Origin: Coffea arabica
Lineage: Eukaryota; Streptophyta; Magnoliopsida; Gentianales; Rubiaceae
NCBI RefSeq assembly: GCF_036785885.1
Contig: NC_092323.1
Location: 8,502,501-8,566,500 of the forward strand
Length of the DNA: 64,000 nt
Reading direction: 5' to 3'
In this document: positions 48,171 through 60,290 of the stretch, piece by piece
Numbering within the stretch: the stretch's first letter is position 1
How the letters are laid out: each line of letters starts with the position of its first letter
Made by a program: the position numbers and the translations under genes
Notes under the pieces: generated by a model
Seen by the model: only the letters and a program-made list of their open reading frames with translations
What the model was told of the DNA's origin: nothing
Databases searched by the model: none

Positions 48171-48345
48171 GGAGGGAAGCCTAAAAAGACTGTGTATAAG
48201 GGGCTAGTAGGTATAAAAATCTACCAGATTAAAAGGGTATTCTGACACTACTTTTAAATTTTTTCACTGTAGGTAGAGTTCGAATTACTGACTTACCGTC
48301 CAAACGGTGGACTAAAGCTCAGTGGTAAAAATGACTTGTGCTAGT
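48171..48345 (-). mobile_element. tRNA-derived SINE copy
   Basis: On the minus strand this reads from a box-B-like GTAATTCGAACTCTACC through GTCAGAATACCC and TTTTTAGGCTTCCCTCCC, in the same order as the SINE at 5870-6115. The 3' end lies at the junction with the tandem duplication, suggesting that it inserted into the second unit. Confidence 0.7.
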
Positions 48346-48351
48346 TGCTAT

Positions 48352-48493
48352 CCCGTTTGGATTGCATTTTCCGTGATTTTTCATGGAAAAATTACTGTAA
48401 CGATTTGATGTATGTGAGGAAAAAAGGTAATAAGGAAATGTGATCACGGAAAACGACGTAATTTTTCGACGGAAACCGGCAATCCAAACAAGG
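48352..48493. mobile_element. Short MITE, about 142 bp, CCCGTTTGGATTGC ends
   Basis: The left end CCCGTTTGGATTGC pairs with the right end (CAATCCAAACAAGG). Subterminal sequences GAAAAATTAC and GTAATTTTTC are also inverted, so the whole element can fold. GCTA flanks both ends and may be a short target duplication. A truncated relative lies at 19770-19860. Confidence 0.7.
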
Positions 48494-49048
48494 CTACCAA
48501 ACGAATTTCGGGACATGTTCCTTAACACAGCTTCTACGCGTCATGGCTGACAGGCTGAGTTCGCCTTCCTTGTGTCTGCTAACCAACGTACAACGACAAA
48601 TATGTCAAACAAATGAACAATCCCCTTCCTCGGGCCTATTATGGCTTTGTTCTCGTTTGGTTTAGATTTTGTATAAGCTGATTATAAAAAGGGATTATAG
48701 AGAATAATCGGAATCAATAAAAATTACTTTTTGATAAATCGTGAATTTTAACTTTTTTAAATTGTTAAAAAAAATTTATAATCTAAATACAAAATCAAAC
48801 AAGAATATCGAGGAAAAAATGATTATTCAAAACCAGAATCGATAATCAATTAAAATAATTAACCAAAACCAAGCCTTCAGTATTAATGGGTGAGAGATTT
48901 TATAAACAAATCACTATCAAAATATTGTGCAATAGTTTGTCTTTGTGTTCAAAATATTCAGTGCTAGAGCTCCGTGTTACTGGTAAAGAAGATTTGCCAT
49001 CATAGCAAATGCACAATTCATTTCTTGTGAAATCAACAACAATTGCTC

Positions 49049-49738
49049 TGTTTGGATTCAGCATTTTTTGAAAAATAATTTTTTCATCTACAATGCTACA
49101 GTAATATACAAACAAAAACAGCTTCAAAAACACCGTATCCAAACAATATATCAAAAATAATTCCAAATATACAAAAAAATTCGGAATTTTCGATTTCGAA
49201 TTATACGAATTTGGTAATGGAATTTTTGAAATCGGAAATAGAAATCAGATTTTTTGATTTCAATTTCGTTTTATACTATATATATTAATATTTTTTTATT
49301 TATATATACAATATTTTTTTATTTCAATTTTGTTTTATAATATGTATATTAATATATATTAATGTGTATATTTCAATTATGTATATTATATATTATATAT
49401 AAAATGATATTAATATTAATATGTATATTTCAATTATGTATATTATATATATTATATCAATTGAAATAAATAAATATATATTTATATATAAATATAAATA
49501 TTTTGTTTAAAATATATTTATATATATTTATAAATATATTTATATAAATATATAACTATATATATTTCAATTTTGTTTTATAATATGTATATTAATATAT
49601 GTATTTATATATATAATATAAATATAATATGTATATTAATATATAATATATAACATATAATTTATAATTTATAAATATAATACACACAGCTACAGTAAAG
49701 TTTTTAAAAAACACCACCAAAAACAGCTAATCCAAACA
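49049..49738. mobile_element. MITE-like element with an expanded AT-rich core
   Basis: The left end CTGTTTGGATTCAGC and the right end, read inward as GTTTGGATTAGCTGTTTTTG, are inverted and match the family at 43302. Subterminal CTACAGTAA/TTTACTGTAG also pair. Between about 49200 and 49680 the sequence is almost only A and T, with interrupted ATATATTTATA-type repeats. Confidence 0.6.
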
Positions 49739-50824
49739 TACTTGTTACGGTTTTTCAGATCTAAAGTTCATCTCTTTTTTATTTTCCAGAATTATTTTCA
49801 TTTTCTACTAGTTTAAATCAAACATAAAATTGTACCCAAAAGGATGAAACCACACATTAAACAAGAACTTGCTCATTCCCATTATTTCAAAATCATGAAT
49901 CCTTGAAAATGATGCAGCTGCTAGGAATTGAACTTTGAAAGAAAATTCTAATATACAAAAATTATAAATGAGTTACTAAATAATAAATATTGCTGAATAA
50001 CAAGTGCAAAATATCATGCTTTTGCCAGTAGCCATGACTATCCTATTCTCTAGTGGAGCTACACAGGAATATTAATCCTTTTTTTTTCCCCGAAATGATA
50101 GACACATAAAAATGGTACTGTACAAGTTAGTATTTCGTAATCCTCCATAATAATGCCTACATGATAAGAACAAGCACAAAAATCCAAAACTCATTTTTTA
50201 ACAATTTATTTCCCAAGAGACAAAAAAAAAAAAAATTCTAATGGTGTATTTGAATAGGTTCTTATTTACAAAAAATTATTTGATTGTATTGTAAACATAT
50301 TTTTTCAAATCACGTCCGTATTCTTTTTGAAAATAAATTCCTGTGTTTTCAAATGTATAGGGAAAAAGAGCAAACGCGCGACTAGCGCCAAGTTGAGGGC
50401 AAATGTGCTTTTGCAACTAGTTTTAAAAAAAATAAAGGTGGCCCGTGGCCCAGTATCGGATACAAATGCCAGCCATGGTGGAATAATCTATCCATAGCTT
50501 TCTGCCTTCATTCAACCTTGCCCAGTTGCCCTCATTGGTATCTATCGTCTCTCTCTACACACACATCCTTTGTGACACAACTAGCACAGGGAGCTGACTG
50601 AAAAGCTATTACCTTTGTAATCTTCCAACCGTGATACCTGTTTGACAAAATGCCCAAACGAAATCCTGATCAAATCTAACATTAACAAATCTTGAAAATA
50701 AATTGAAATACTTTCCGTTTCTTTTGGGTTTGTGATGTTTGCAAGTTTTTTTCTTTTTTCATCTAGCAGATAAATAAGAATAATCTTTGCAAAGGGTTCG
50801 TGAATAACTTGAAAATAAATTGAA
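49739..50824. other. APC10 upstream flank
   Basis: No gene. The phrase CTTGAAAATAAATTGAAAT occurs twice (about 50692 and 50809), the second copy running into the APC10 start codon. This is a small local duplication in the leader. Confidence 0.45.
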
Positions 50825-52248
50825 ATGGCTGAATCATCTGAGGGAGAGGAAGAAGGGAAGCTCGTTGGAGGGGACCAGCAGCTAGTTGTGGATGATGACC
50901 TTTGTGAGATGGCAAAGAAGGCTGCTTGGAGTGTCAGCTCTTGCAAGCCCGGCAATGGCGTTCTTTCCCTTCGCGACGACAACCTTGATACCTACTGGCA
51001 GTAATTTCTCTTTATTTACTAATTCACCCTTTAACTTTTTATATTCTTTCCATTTCTTTTGCATACAGCTTTCTGCGTGCAATAAGTATGAGTTTAATTT
51101 GTACTTTCTTTGTTTACTTGTGTCGCATTGGAGCTAGATCAGACGGAGCACAGCCACATCTTGTTAATATTCAATTTCAAAAGAAAGTAAAGCTTCAAGT
51201 ATGCTCTTTTAATTAGTTGGTATTTTTTTTATTGTGCCTCCTGTTTTATGCCATAACTAGGATTCTTATTTGTTTTTTTTTATTGTTTCCTAGTTAGTGG
51301 TTTTATATGTGGATTTCAAGCTTGATGAGAGTTATACGCCTAGTAAGATCTCGATCCGAGCTGGTGATGGTTTCCACAACTTGAAAGTGAGTCGGCTTTT
51401 GATCCTCCAGACTTTTGTTCAAATGCGCTCTAACCTATAGAAACTATGAAATATTGCATATCAGAACATCATATAATTGATTGTACCGAATTGTTGATGC
51501 ATGGAACTATTGAATGTGTTTATGTTCTTTTGATTTTATCTAGGAGATAAAAGCAATCGAGCTTGTCAAGCCAGCAGGTTGGGTGTATATCTCACTGTCT
51601 GGGAATGATCCTCGGTGAGCCCTGCAAGCTTTTGTTTTTCTGTTGAGTTAGATATATAGCCCTAAATAATCAGTTATACTTCTTTTTCTCATTTAATTAG
51701 TTCTAATTAAAAAATTTATTTCCATGGGTAGTGTATAGTTTTGGTTCTTTCCTTAGTTCACGTTGACGATTACATTTAATTAGTTCTACTTAAAAAATCT
51801 TGATGTCAGTTTGTTAATGTTTTAAATTTTCACGATATTGTCTCTCTTCTATCCTCTTAGTACGCTTTGCACATTTGTTCTTAATTGCTGATTGAGATGA
51901 CTTGGCTTCAACTAAGTTCCTTTTGGTGTATGTTAATTCAATTCATCAATAACAATTATTCATGAATGTGGTAGGGAAACTTTTGTGAATACTTTCATGT
52001 TGCAAATAGCGATCTTGTCAAACCATCTTAACGGGAGGGATACTCATGTCAGGCAGATTAAAGTCTATGGGCCTAGGCCGTGCGTACCTCTTCCTTTCCT
52101 TTGCTTCAATTTTTGCATCACTAGAGCTACTTGTTTTTGGGGAGCTATTCTCTAGTGAAAGATTGTTGTCTGTTACAGGAATCCAATTCCTCATCAAGCC
52201 TTTCAGTTCACTTCTAGGGAGTTCATCACATATTCTACTGTGAGATGA
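50825..52248 (+). CDS. APC10: Anaphase-promoting complex subunit 10 (APC10/DOC1)
   Basis: Six exons: 50825-51000, 51138-51198, 51294-51386, 51544-51614, 51975-52079 and 52179-52248, all GT-AG and in frame, giving 191 residues, the normal size. Almost the whole protein is the DOC domain, a beta-jellyroll: [20 protein letters not shown], then [58 protein letters not shown] and the C terminus [15 protein letters not shown]10 helps the APC/C and its Cdc20/Cdh1 co-activators bind D-box substrates for ubiquitination in mitosis and G1. The short acidic N terminus ([10 protein letters not shown]) is typical of plant forms. The gene converges with the tubby-like gene at 53451. Confidence 0.97.
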
Positions 52249-53450
52249 AGCTCAGGATCTTGTGCTCTCAAGTTGGACAGCAAACCTGTTCACGGATGTC
52301 ACGGCCGCAACTTAATGACTATTTTACTGACAATTTAAGTCATTTGAATTGTATCCTGTTAGCCGAGGATGACTATTCTTGGTTCCTTGATGGCTAACTC
52401 TCAAGGGTATCCTGTTCCTACAGCTCTTAAAACGTTGATGATGACTTTGGACATAGATTGATAAGCACAATTTGGTTTGAGGTGTTAGCAGCAAAACCTA
52501 AATGAAAAGAATATTATCATTTCTAGTTAGCAGTCCCAAGTTAAATGGTTTCATTCTGCCGGGTTCTATCTGATGAAAATCTGAACGCTGAACATGGTTT
52601 AAGTTTTGAAGGAGTTCTCAAGCATTTCAGGTAACAGCTACGGAATTACCACTTTGCCTTGTTGTCAATTTGATTGATAGCTTAAAAATCGATGAGCCTG
52701 GCATCGTTTTATTGACACCCCTTTAAGCCTGCATGTTTTGACCGGAGGCCAGGGCCAATGAAATAGCAAAATTTCAGTGGAAGAGTTGGTGTCTTGGCGA
52801 GACACGATTTATTAGTACTATAAAACATAGGAAAATGATCTAATCCACTTAAAGGGTTAATCTTTTTGGATATGATATCTATGATTCTAATTCACTTATG
52901 TCTTTTCATGGGATGTCATGATTGGTGAATGCAAATTTTATATTTGAGATTACTTAGTTCTTACCATGGCCACATAAGAGGGTAATCGTTTGATAATCCT
53001 CGTTAATCCAAAGATATAAATTATAAAAGAATTGACCGCGTATGTCCGAAGATATAAAAGAATGAACATCACCACAGCACATGCACGAGAGAGCGAGAGA
53101 GAGAGGGGTCAGTTGACTGGTATTTTCCACATTGATCTTCCATGGCTGTCGTTTATGACGTGCTACAAGCAACAGCATTTACCAACAATTTGTGCACCAG
53201 TTTTCTCAGCATGAGATCATAGTGTTATTGATATTCATATTGGCTGTGTTATGTTAAAAATATCCTAGTTACCAGAGTCTGATTACCATAAGATGCGAGG
53301 AAAACTTGTAACACATATTAAATACATGGCACTAACAAAAACACTGGTCTGAGGAGCCCGCGGACTTGTAACTTACGGCCATTCAGGAAGACCTCTTATC
53401 AGAGCAATTGAATAAGAAATGGTCATCATATCTGCTATAACCACTGAAAA
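52249..53450. other. Convergent 3' region between APC10 and the tubby-like gene
   Basis: It should hold both 3' UTRs. A GAGAGAGCGAGAGAGAGAGA tract lies near 53088-53107. No further gene is supported. Confidence 0.5.
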
Positions 53451-56048
53451 TCATTCACATGCTGGCTTGGTGTCAAAGCTGCTCAAGCAGATTGCAAAAG
53501 CTTGGAAGGCAGAGAGTGGGTAGCGATAATCCATCGTGAAGATGTCCTTTCCAATTTTACCAAACTGCAAAATCACTTTTTCTTGCTCTGCAGCTGGTAC
53601 ATTGTGTGATGGGTCAACAGCTGCCACAAGCTGGAAATTCTTAACAGAGGCTACTGTAACACGACCTTTGAAATTTAGGCACCAACACTGTAACTGCTCA
53701 TGCCATCGAGGGGCCTTATTTTTAAGCATAAGTGCTTCTCTAGAGTGCTGTGATGCGGCTGGTGAACTTGAAGGACTAGGGGAAGATAAACTTTTGAGTG
53801 CCTCCTTTCCTTTAGAGCCCGATGAGGGAAAAGATTTATCATCAAATGACTGAGGAAACGATTTTGGTGTTGGAGCATTGCCACCCTCCTGCACCGAAGA
53901 CACTGGAATTGAGTGCATGACACAATGCATTCGCCTAGGCCCTCTAGTACGAAGGACATTCAGTTCATAGGAAATAGCTGCCACGCCGTAGTTACAAGCA
54001 GGTACTCTTGGAGATACTTGCTTTGCATGGAATCTTCTGCTCGAGCGACCGTTTTGGTGAACCGGAGCAACAATTGGAGGTTGGCTATCATAAATGGTAA
54101 ACTTCGTGCCCAGAAAATTAGACCTGAGTAAATTTTTCATAAAAGTTGAGAACAGAGAAGGGAAGACAAATTCATGCCAAAAACAATTGCTCAATCTATT
54201 GCTGCTACTTACCTCAATTTTCCAACATATGTATTGCTGGCTCGGGAAAAGTCATCTGCAACCAAGGAAATGATGAAGTCTGTACTAGTTGCTCTTCTGA
54301 TCTTCTTAGCTGCCAGCAATAGTTTATCGTTCTCATCCTCAGCTGTCATGTAGTGAATTTGTTAGTGTCATGACTTTAGGTGTAGTCCATTGCCATCTGA
54401 TCCAGCATTGCGTTGGATTATTAAAATAAGCATGTTCTTCAACATTATACTTTAAATGACCATTATAATTCCTCTTATATCACATTTGCAACTTTGTTGG
54501 GGAAAAAGGGAAGAACAACTATATAGTTTGTAGCCATAAAGCTTCAATTGATTATCTGCCTTCCAACTGCTATGATTAATAACAGAAGACTGTATTCAAC
54601 AAGCTACATCAAGAATGCAAAATGGCATAAGCTAGAGAAAGTAAACTGAGGGCTGCATCCCCCCATGATCAAAATGCTTAGATACCGTTTACTGAATAAC
54701 CAAGTCATGTGTCAAATGACGACGACAAAGCATGATAAGGTAATAAATGATCAGATTAAGCAATCAGTACTGCTCAAAGTACGTAGACCTAGAAAGAGCA
54801 TTTATTATAAAATTATTGACTCCAGAAATAGCGTGCATCCAGATGAATAGTTTAATCATCCTTGCACTGTGCGAAAAGATACTACTAAAAAGAAAATCAT
54901 GTAAACAAGGATTCTTAAATTGGCTGTACTAGGAAATCTTAGATCCAACACAACCTAGTCCTTGTAAGCAGGTATAACCATGTTCTGTGTCACAACGTAT
55001 CAACCCTATCAAGGCAACAAACTGATAGCAAATATAAGACACACTTCTCCAACAAAGCTACTGCAAAGCACCAACCTAGAAAAATACCCATTAACTGGTT
55101 GGTTCTCTAGCCTGTCTATAAGTTCATATGTGAATGGAACATGTGTCAAGGAAATGCGCATCACCATATTAGTTAAACTAGTTTTTTTAATGGGAATCTT
55201 AAAAGTGATTTGTAGGCTTCTACCATAAAAGCAGTGCTCACTCTCGTCTTCTTTGATAGAATTAACTTTATACTGCGTACATAACTATCAACAAGAGCAA
55301 AATACTTTTTTGTCAAAAAGAGCAAAATACTTGCAGGCATACAACCAAGCAGATTCCTATGTCTGAGTCGCACAATGGAACATACAGCGAAATTGAAATG
55401 AACATATGAAAACGCTGAGAAGCTAGTAGATAGGGAACATAAATAGGAAATCTACTTCGAAATTGAAATGTGACTCCGAAAATATAAATGCGAAGCTTGT
55501 AGATAGAGAACATCACTTACATGGGGTGAGACCAAAATGCAACCGATAAACTGATGCTGCTCTATCCCTTTTAATGAAGCACTGAATTGGCGATTCACGA
55601 GGCCCCGGCTAGTTGAGAAAAAAGAAGATAATGCAGAACTAAGACCAGATTCTACTCAACGTCAAACCATACAAGATACAGGATGAACTTAAATGGATAC
55701 CTGCTTCAATGAAATGGGAAAGGTGAGCCTCCCACATTCCTCTGGAGTTTTGACAATCTCCTTAGTTATATCCCTCCATGACTTGCAGACTGCTGCACAA
55801 AAAACAACAACAGCCCTATCAGGCCATGATGTCTCACTCTCTTCAACCCTCCGTATTATGTCCAAAAGAAGCTCTGGGGGCAAGTTTGCCCACTGCCCTT
55901 GTTGGATCAGCTCAGACACAACCACATCTGGTGCTATATGAGACCTGGTACGGTGGCGCCAATGCTTCCCTTCCAGTCCTCTCCTAGATATATTCCCAAT
56001 CCCTTCTTTCATCTCTCTCAGCTCACGCACAATGCTCTTGAATGACAT
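53451..56048 (-). CDS. Tubby-like F-box protein (TLP)
   Basis: Four coding exons on the minus strand: 56048-55701, 55608-55521, 54342-54213 and 54123-53451, all GT-AG and in frame, giving 412 residues. After [18 protein letters not shown] comes an F-box at about residues 50-105 ([20 protein letters not shown], then [15 protein letters not shown]). The tubby barrel follows, from [20 protein letters not shown] through [40 protein letters not shown] and [12 protein letters not shown], to the conserved end [15 protein letters not shown]. Plant TLPs bind membrane phosphoinositides through the tubby domain and SKP1-like proteins through the F-box, with roles in ABA and stress signalling. A Ser/Pro-rich insert ([14 protein letters not shown]) in the barrel is usual for plant members. 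The 5' UTR seems to be split by an intron. Confidence 0.96.
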
Positions 56049-56072
56049 TTCGGAAGATCATACCAAGCGCAC

Positions 56073-56595
56073 CTACAGTTCAATGCCATCCACATAAAGA
56101 CTCATCAAACCTCTGCTTTCAGAAACCCGAGTTAGTGACCTAAACTTTTAATACTGACTTTCTCCCTACAACCAGATCTATGAGCTAATTCTTGGCTATA
56201 GGAGATGGACCCTTTTAGATGGACGAAAACCGAATGAGATCAAACAAGGACCTCGGTTGTCTAAAAAGCGAGAAGATAGCAAAAGGAGGTAAAGTTGAGG
56301 TTTTGATTACAAAGAATTGCATGTAAAGGTATATAAAGGAACAATAATTTCAAAATTTCTAAAATGTCATTGCCCAGCTAAAGAAGATTGAACCTTTCCA
56401 ATATCTATGATCCACATTTTATAATTTTCAGACGAAAAACCTTCCCAAAAAAAAAAGTCCCGAACCAAATTAAATGGGAATTATCACAAAATAAGCAAAA
56501 TGGAGCAAAAAAGGAACGTTGTATGTAAACAAGGACTTAAAAATTGGAACTTTGAGACATGTAAGACAAAATGGAGGAAATTGATGGCAGCCCAC
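56073..56595 (-). other. Probable 5' UTR intron of the tubby-like gene
   Basis: On the minus strand a donor (TTTGCTCAG, then GTGGGC) at 56595 and an acceptor (GAACTGTAG) ending at 56073 lie just before the start codon at 56048. Leader introns are, as I recall, common in TLP genes. This is inferred from signals only. Confidence 0.45.
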
Positions 56596-56599
56596 CTGA

Positions 56600-59500
56600 G
56601 CAAATTGTGTGATTGAAAAACCAAAAAGTTATAGAGATCGGCGCAAGAAGCAATCAGATCGGAGAATTCCGGCGAATGCAGTCCATCTTCTTTTCCGGGC
56701 AGGGTGTAGGAGAAAACCCAGATCAGTTTCGCATTACTCTCCTTGACACAGCGCCGGAAACACCAAGCAACCACCGTCGTCTCCGTCTCCGACGCCGTTC
56801 GGAGGGAAACGCGCCACCGGCAACAGGACTCCTCCTCTCTTTTTCCTCCTCTCCTCCCACTAGTACAATGTCTGGAGGCCTTTACCCTTCAGATTGGAGA
56901 CTCGAGTCAATAGCAAAAAACGCACCAGAAACACGCACGTCCACACTAAAAATAACACACAATTGATATTCCATGTAGACCACTAGCATTGTATTGTAGA
57001 CTATATAATAGCAGTGGCAACATTATTAAGGATTTTATTTAGTGTAATGAAAAATGGTAGAGGGATCCTTCCAAAAAAAAAAAAAAAAGGTGGAGGAATT
57101 CTAATAGTTGGTAAATGAAGGGCTAAGATTTATTAACAGTGATAAAAAGGGCGAACTTTTTACACGTGGCAGATGGGGATCCCAAGGAGTCCTTATTAAG
57201 TGGGTCCCTATGGAGGAAGGCATGGTCTGATGCAATCAATTTATCTGATGGAATGTAGATATCAACTTGATAATCACAATTACCTAAATTAATCACCCAT
57301 CAGGCCATCGCCCGCCTGCGCACACTTTTTTGTAAAGGTGTTTTTGCCGGAACTTCAATACGTAGATGGATAGAGACTGGAAAGCAAGGAATCCGAGGAG
57401 AGGGAAATTGGAGGGAAGAGCAGAGCTGAATGGGAATACTGCATTTAATAAATTATTAATACCCTTATGGTACTAGGATGGCTTAATTAATTGCCAACTT
57501 AGAATAATTAAGAACCGGATTGCCATAACCTGTTGAAGTCATCAAAATCTAGTGGCTCAAAACTCAAAGGGAAATAACGAGATAATAGAGTATTTTTATC
57601 TTAGAATGTGTACGTATTACCAAAAAGAAGGAAAGAATTTAAAGAAAGTGTGTAGTAGAACTGGACTGTCATACAGCCAAGACATGCACACAGAAATTGA
57701 CCGAAAATTCCAACAAGTTTTCCAAAATCGAGAAATTATGGGTGATTGTGATTGGTTCAATTTGCGAGTTAAATTTGCCAGACAGAAGTTCAAACAAATC
57801 AAAGGTACTGCGTAGATGCTGGTGGAGAATCTAAACTGAGATTAAGCGGCCTCCTCCTCTTCTTGTTTTTAGCCAAGTTGCCTTGTTATTGATGTGGACT
57901 CCATGTCCTGACCTGCGCAGAAGTTTTCTATTACTAGTACTACTATAATGGAATGGAGTACTCCTTATTAGCTGTAACATTTTTACGAGTAGGCCCTGTT
58001 AGTTTTATGCATGTGGTTTATGAATATGTGGGACGGTGGTGACCATAAACATTCATTCATATGGGCATCCTCCCCGATCATCGTGATTGTGTAAAAATTG
58101 CTGTCATCTTCGACGGGGGATAAGGTCGGGTAGCCAGCCACCCACGATCCCCTAATCCCATTCCCATGTTTCGCCATTTGATGCTTGAGCATGTATATCA
58201 GTCTTACTCTTGCCAGCCTAGTTCATTCTTTGTCCTTTTTTTTTTTTTTCTTCTCGTTTGGTATTAATTGTCATTGAATTCCAATCATAATTATTATGAG
58301 TCAACAAAGAATCTTTTGAAATCATGGATTGCTTACAGAAATTGTTGCATAGTATCCACTAATGCAATCTTTCTTTCACTGTCGAAACTTGTGAGTAGTC
58401 ATTTTCTACAAGAATTTCTTTTGTTTTCTTGCAGCTTCTTCAGCGTATCCATGGATCTACTTTCATTTGTTTATGGTTCCGTCTTGGTGGGTTCATATCT
58501 CACGTGTATCTTGATTGGTAACCAAAAGATAAATTCTACCAGATGCCAATCATTCACGGACAAGGTTGACCAACATAATCCAATTACTTTAGCATTTTCA
58601 GAGTAAAGCTTAGAGATAATTTACGATGGAGGAGAACTTTAGATCCATCCTGCATAATTTATTCGGCATTCATGTCGTTTAATTGATGGTCAAGGTATTA
58701 TTGTGATTTCGAGAGACTTTATTGAATTCGACATGCAACATTCCAATTTCATTTTATTGATGGTAACAATCCAGTTTCATTTTATTCTTTTTGTTAATTT
58801 GTATTGTTTTGGACTGTCAAGATATTGCATGCATATTGATAAAGAAGATATAGACTCAACTTAATTACATTGGCTTTTAAACCACTTTCGGTTGCATAAC
58901 TTCATAAATTTTGTAAAGAAAGTTATGTTATGATGCATGGAAAGGAGCCAAATCCTAAGAAAAAGAATAATTGAGGTCAGAAAAGGAGATTTTGGCAGAA
59001 TTTCATGCTTCGACCTTTCTCTTACCTTAAAAGTAACATTAACTTTTGAAAAAGTCTCTCCCAAATGATAAAAAATGGTGAAGTCTTCGCTTAGCAAACT
59101 TTTCTTTTCTTTTCTCCCGTCAAGTCCTTTCTGAAAAAAGCAATTTTTGGTGGGTACGCATGTTAAGCAACCGCAATTAACTATGAAAACATCCCTGTTT
59201 GAAGCCCAATCGGCCCTTTTTTTTTTTTTTTTCTTTCTTCTTCTCTTCTTAATCAGCCCTTTTTGGCGTCAAAGTTTCTGAACCATAAACAACCTCACAC
59301 AGATTCTGTAACTTATAACAGTAAGTATTTTTCTAAAGTAAGAGAAACCCTTATCACTGGACGCCCTTGTGGATTAATTTGTGAAAGCTGCCCAAGTTAT
59401 TCTTTAGACGTGCTAGCTTTTGACCTTGAGATGGATGATGAGTAAAAATATCCAGGGGCTTGCAGACAAAGAAAGATATTAGTCCATACCATCATGGATC

Positions 59501-60198
59501 CGCAATCTAATGGTTTTTCAAGACAATGTGTGTGTCATTATTTCCTCATACTTCAAAGGTGCAAAGTGGCTTTAGCTCCTAGTCTTCATGTCTTTGAAGT
59601 TTTCTATCCTACGTACAAATGGGCTAAGTTGAAGTAATATTGATCATCTAATAATAGTTGATGGCAAGGATGGAAAAGCAAATCAATTAGTATATCAAAA
59701 TGTTAGTAAAAACCCAAATTCCATTGCAAGAAACAGTTCCGAGTAGTTTCCATATTGTAAGTCAACAAAAAAACAGCAATTATTACAGAATCTCAGGTGA
59801 CTAGTTGAAAGAAACAACTCTAGTGGAAGAATCTACCGTCTGTGATTAATGCTAATGCGACCTTAAATTGGATAATGAAAATAACATCACTTAAAAAAAA
59901 AAGCTTGTTCCTTTACCTTAACGGTAAAGCTCAAGGAGCACTTCTACTGGGGGTTCGGTTGGTCTCACGTAACTCTCATCAGGTCCTAATTTGTCAACAG
60001 TTTCCTGAGCAAAAATGTTTCTGCAATCTTCTTGGCTTATACTTGGTGGCTTTCTAAGCCTCTACGTCAGCCAATTCCCTCAAAACCCCTGTCAGAATTT
60101 ATGTTCACAAGCTTTAGCGTGCAGCATTTTCACATCCCCCTCCACCTAATCGGTTACTATCTGGCCTTCTCCCTTAACGAATTGGAAATGCGTGGCCG
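56600..60198. other. Tubby-like promoter side and laccase upstream region, no supported gene
   Basis: The first few hundred bases are the tubby-like leader and promoter. An 87-codon frame at 57552-57815 and a 60-codon frame at 59263-59445 (acidic end VLAFDLEMDDE) have no recognisable domain, start context or splice partners. The rest is AT-rich with poly-T runs near 58240 and 59216. Confidence 0.5.
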
Positions 60199-60206
60199 TA
60201 TAAATA
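60199..60206 (+). promoter_or_regulatory. TATA box of the laccase gene
   Basis: A consensus TATAAATA lies 92 bases before the laccase start codon, which would give a leader of about 60 bases. Confidence 0.75.
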
Positions 60207-60290
60207 CGATTATGCTGCATTGCCTTCTCAATCTCATCTATTCATAGTTGAAGAGAAAAGGCAGTACTTCGTGCTTTTCTCCCTAGCAAA

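Noticed and set aside
56613-56966. 117-codon frame opposite the tubby-like leader
   Set aside because: It is antisense to the 5' UTR of a well-supported gene and has a random, Arg/Ser-rich composition.
57552-57815. 87-codon open frame beginning MAQNSKGNNEII
   Set aside because: No recognisable domain, promoter or splice partners. The length is within chance for AT-rich DNA.
59263-59445. 60-codon frame with an acidic end
   Set aside because: It has no good ATG context, no known motif and no neighbouring exons.
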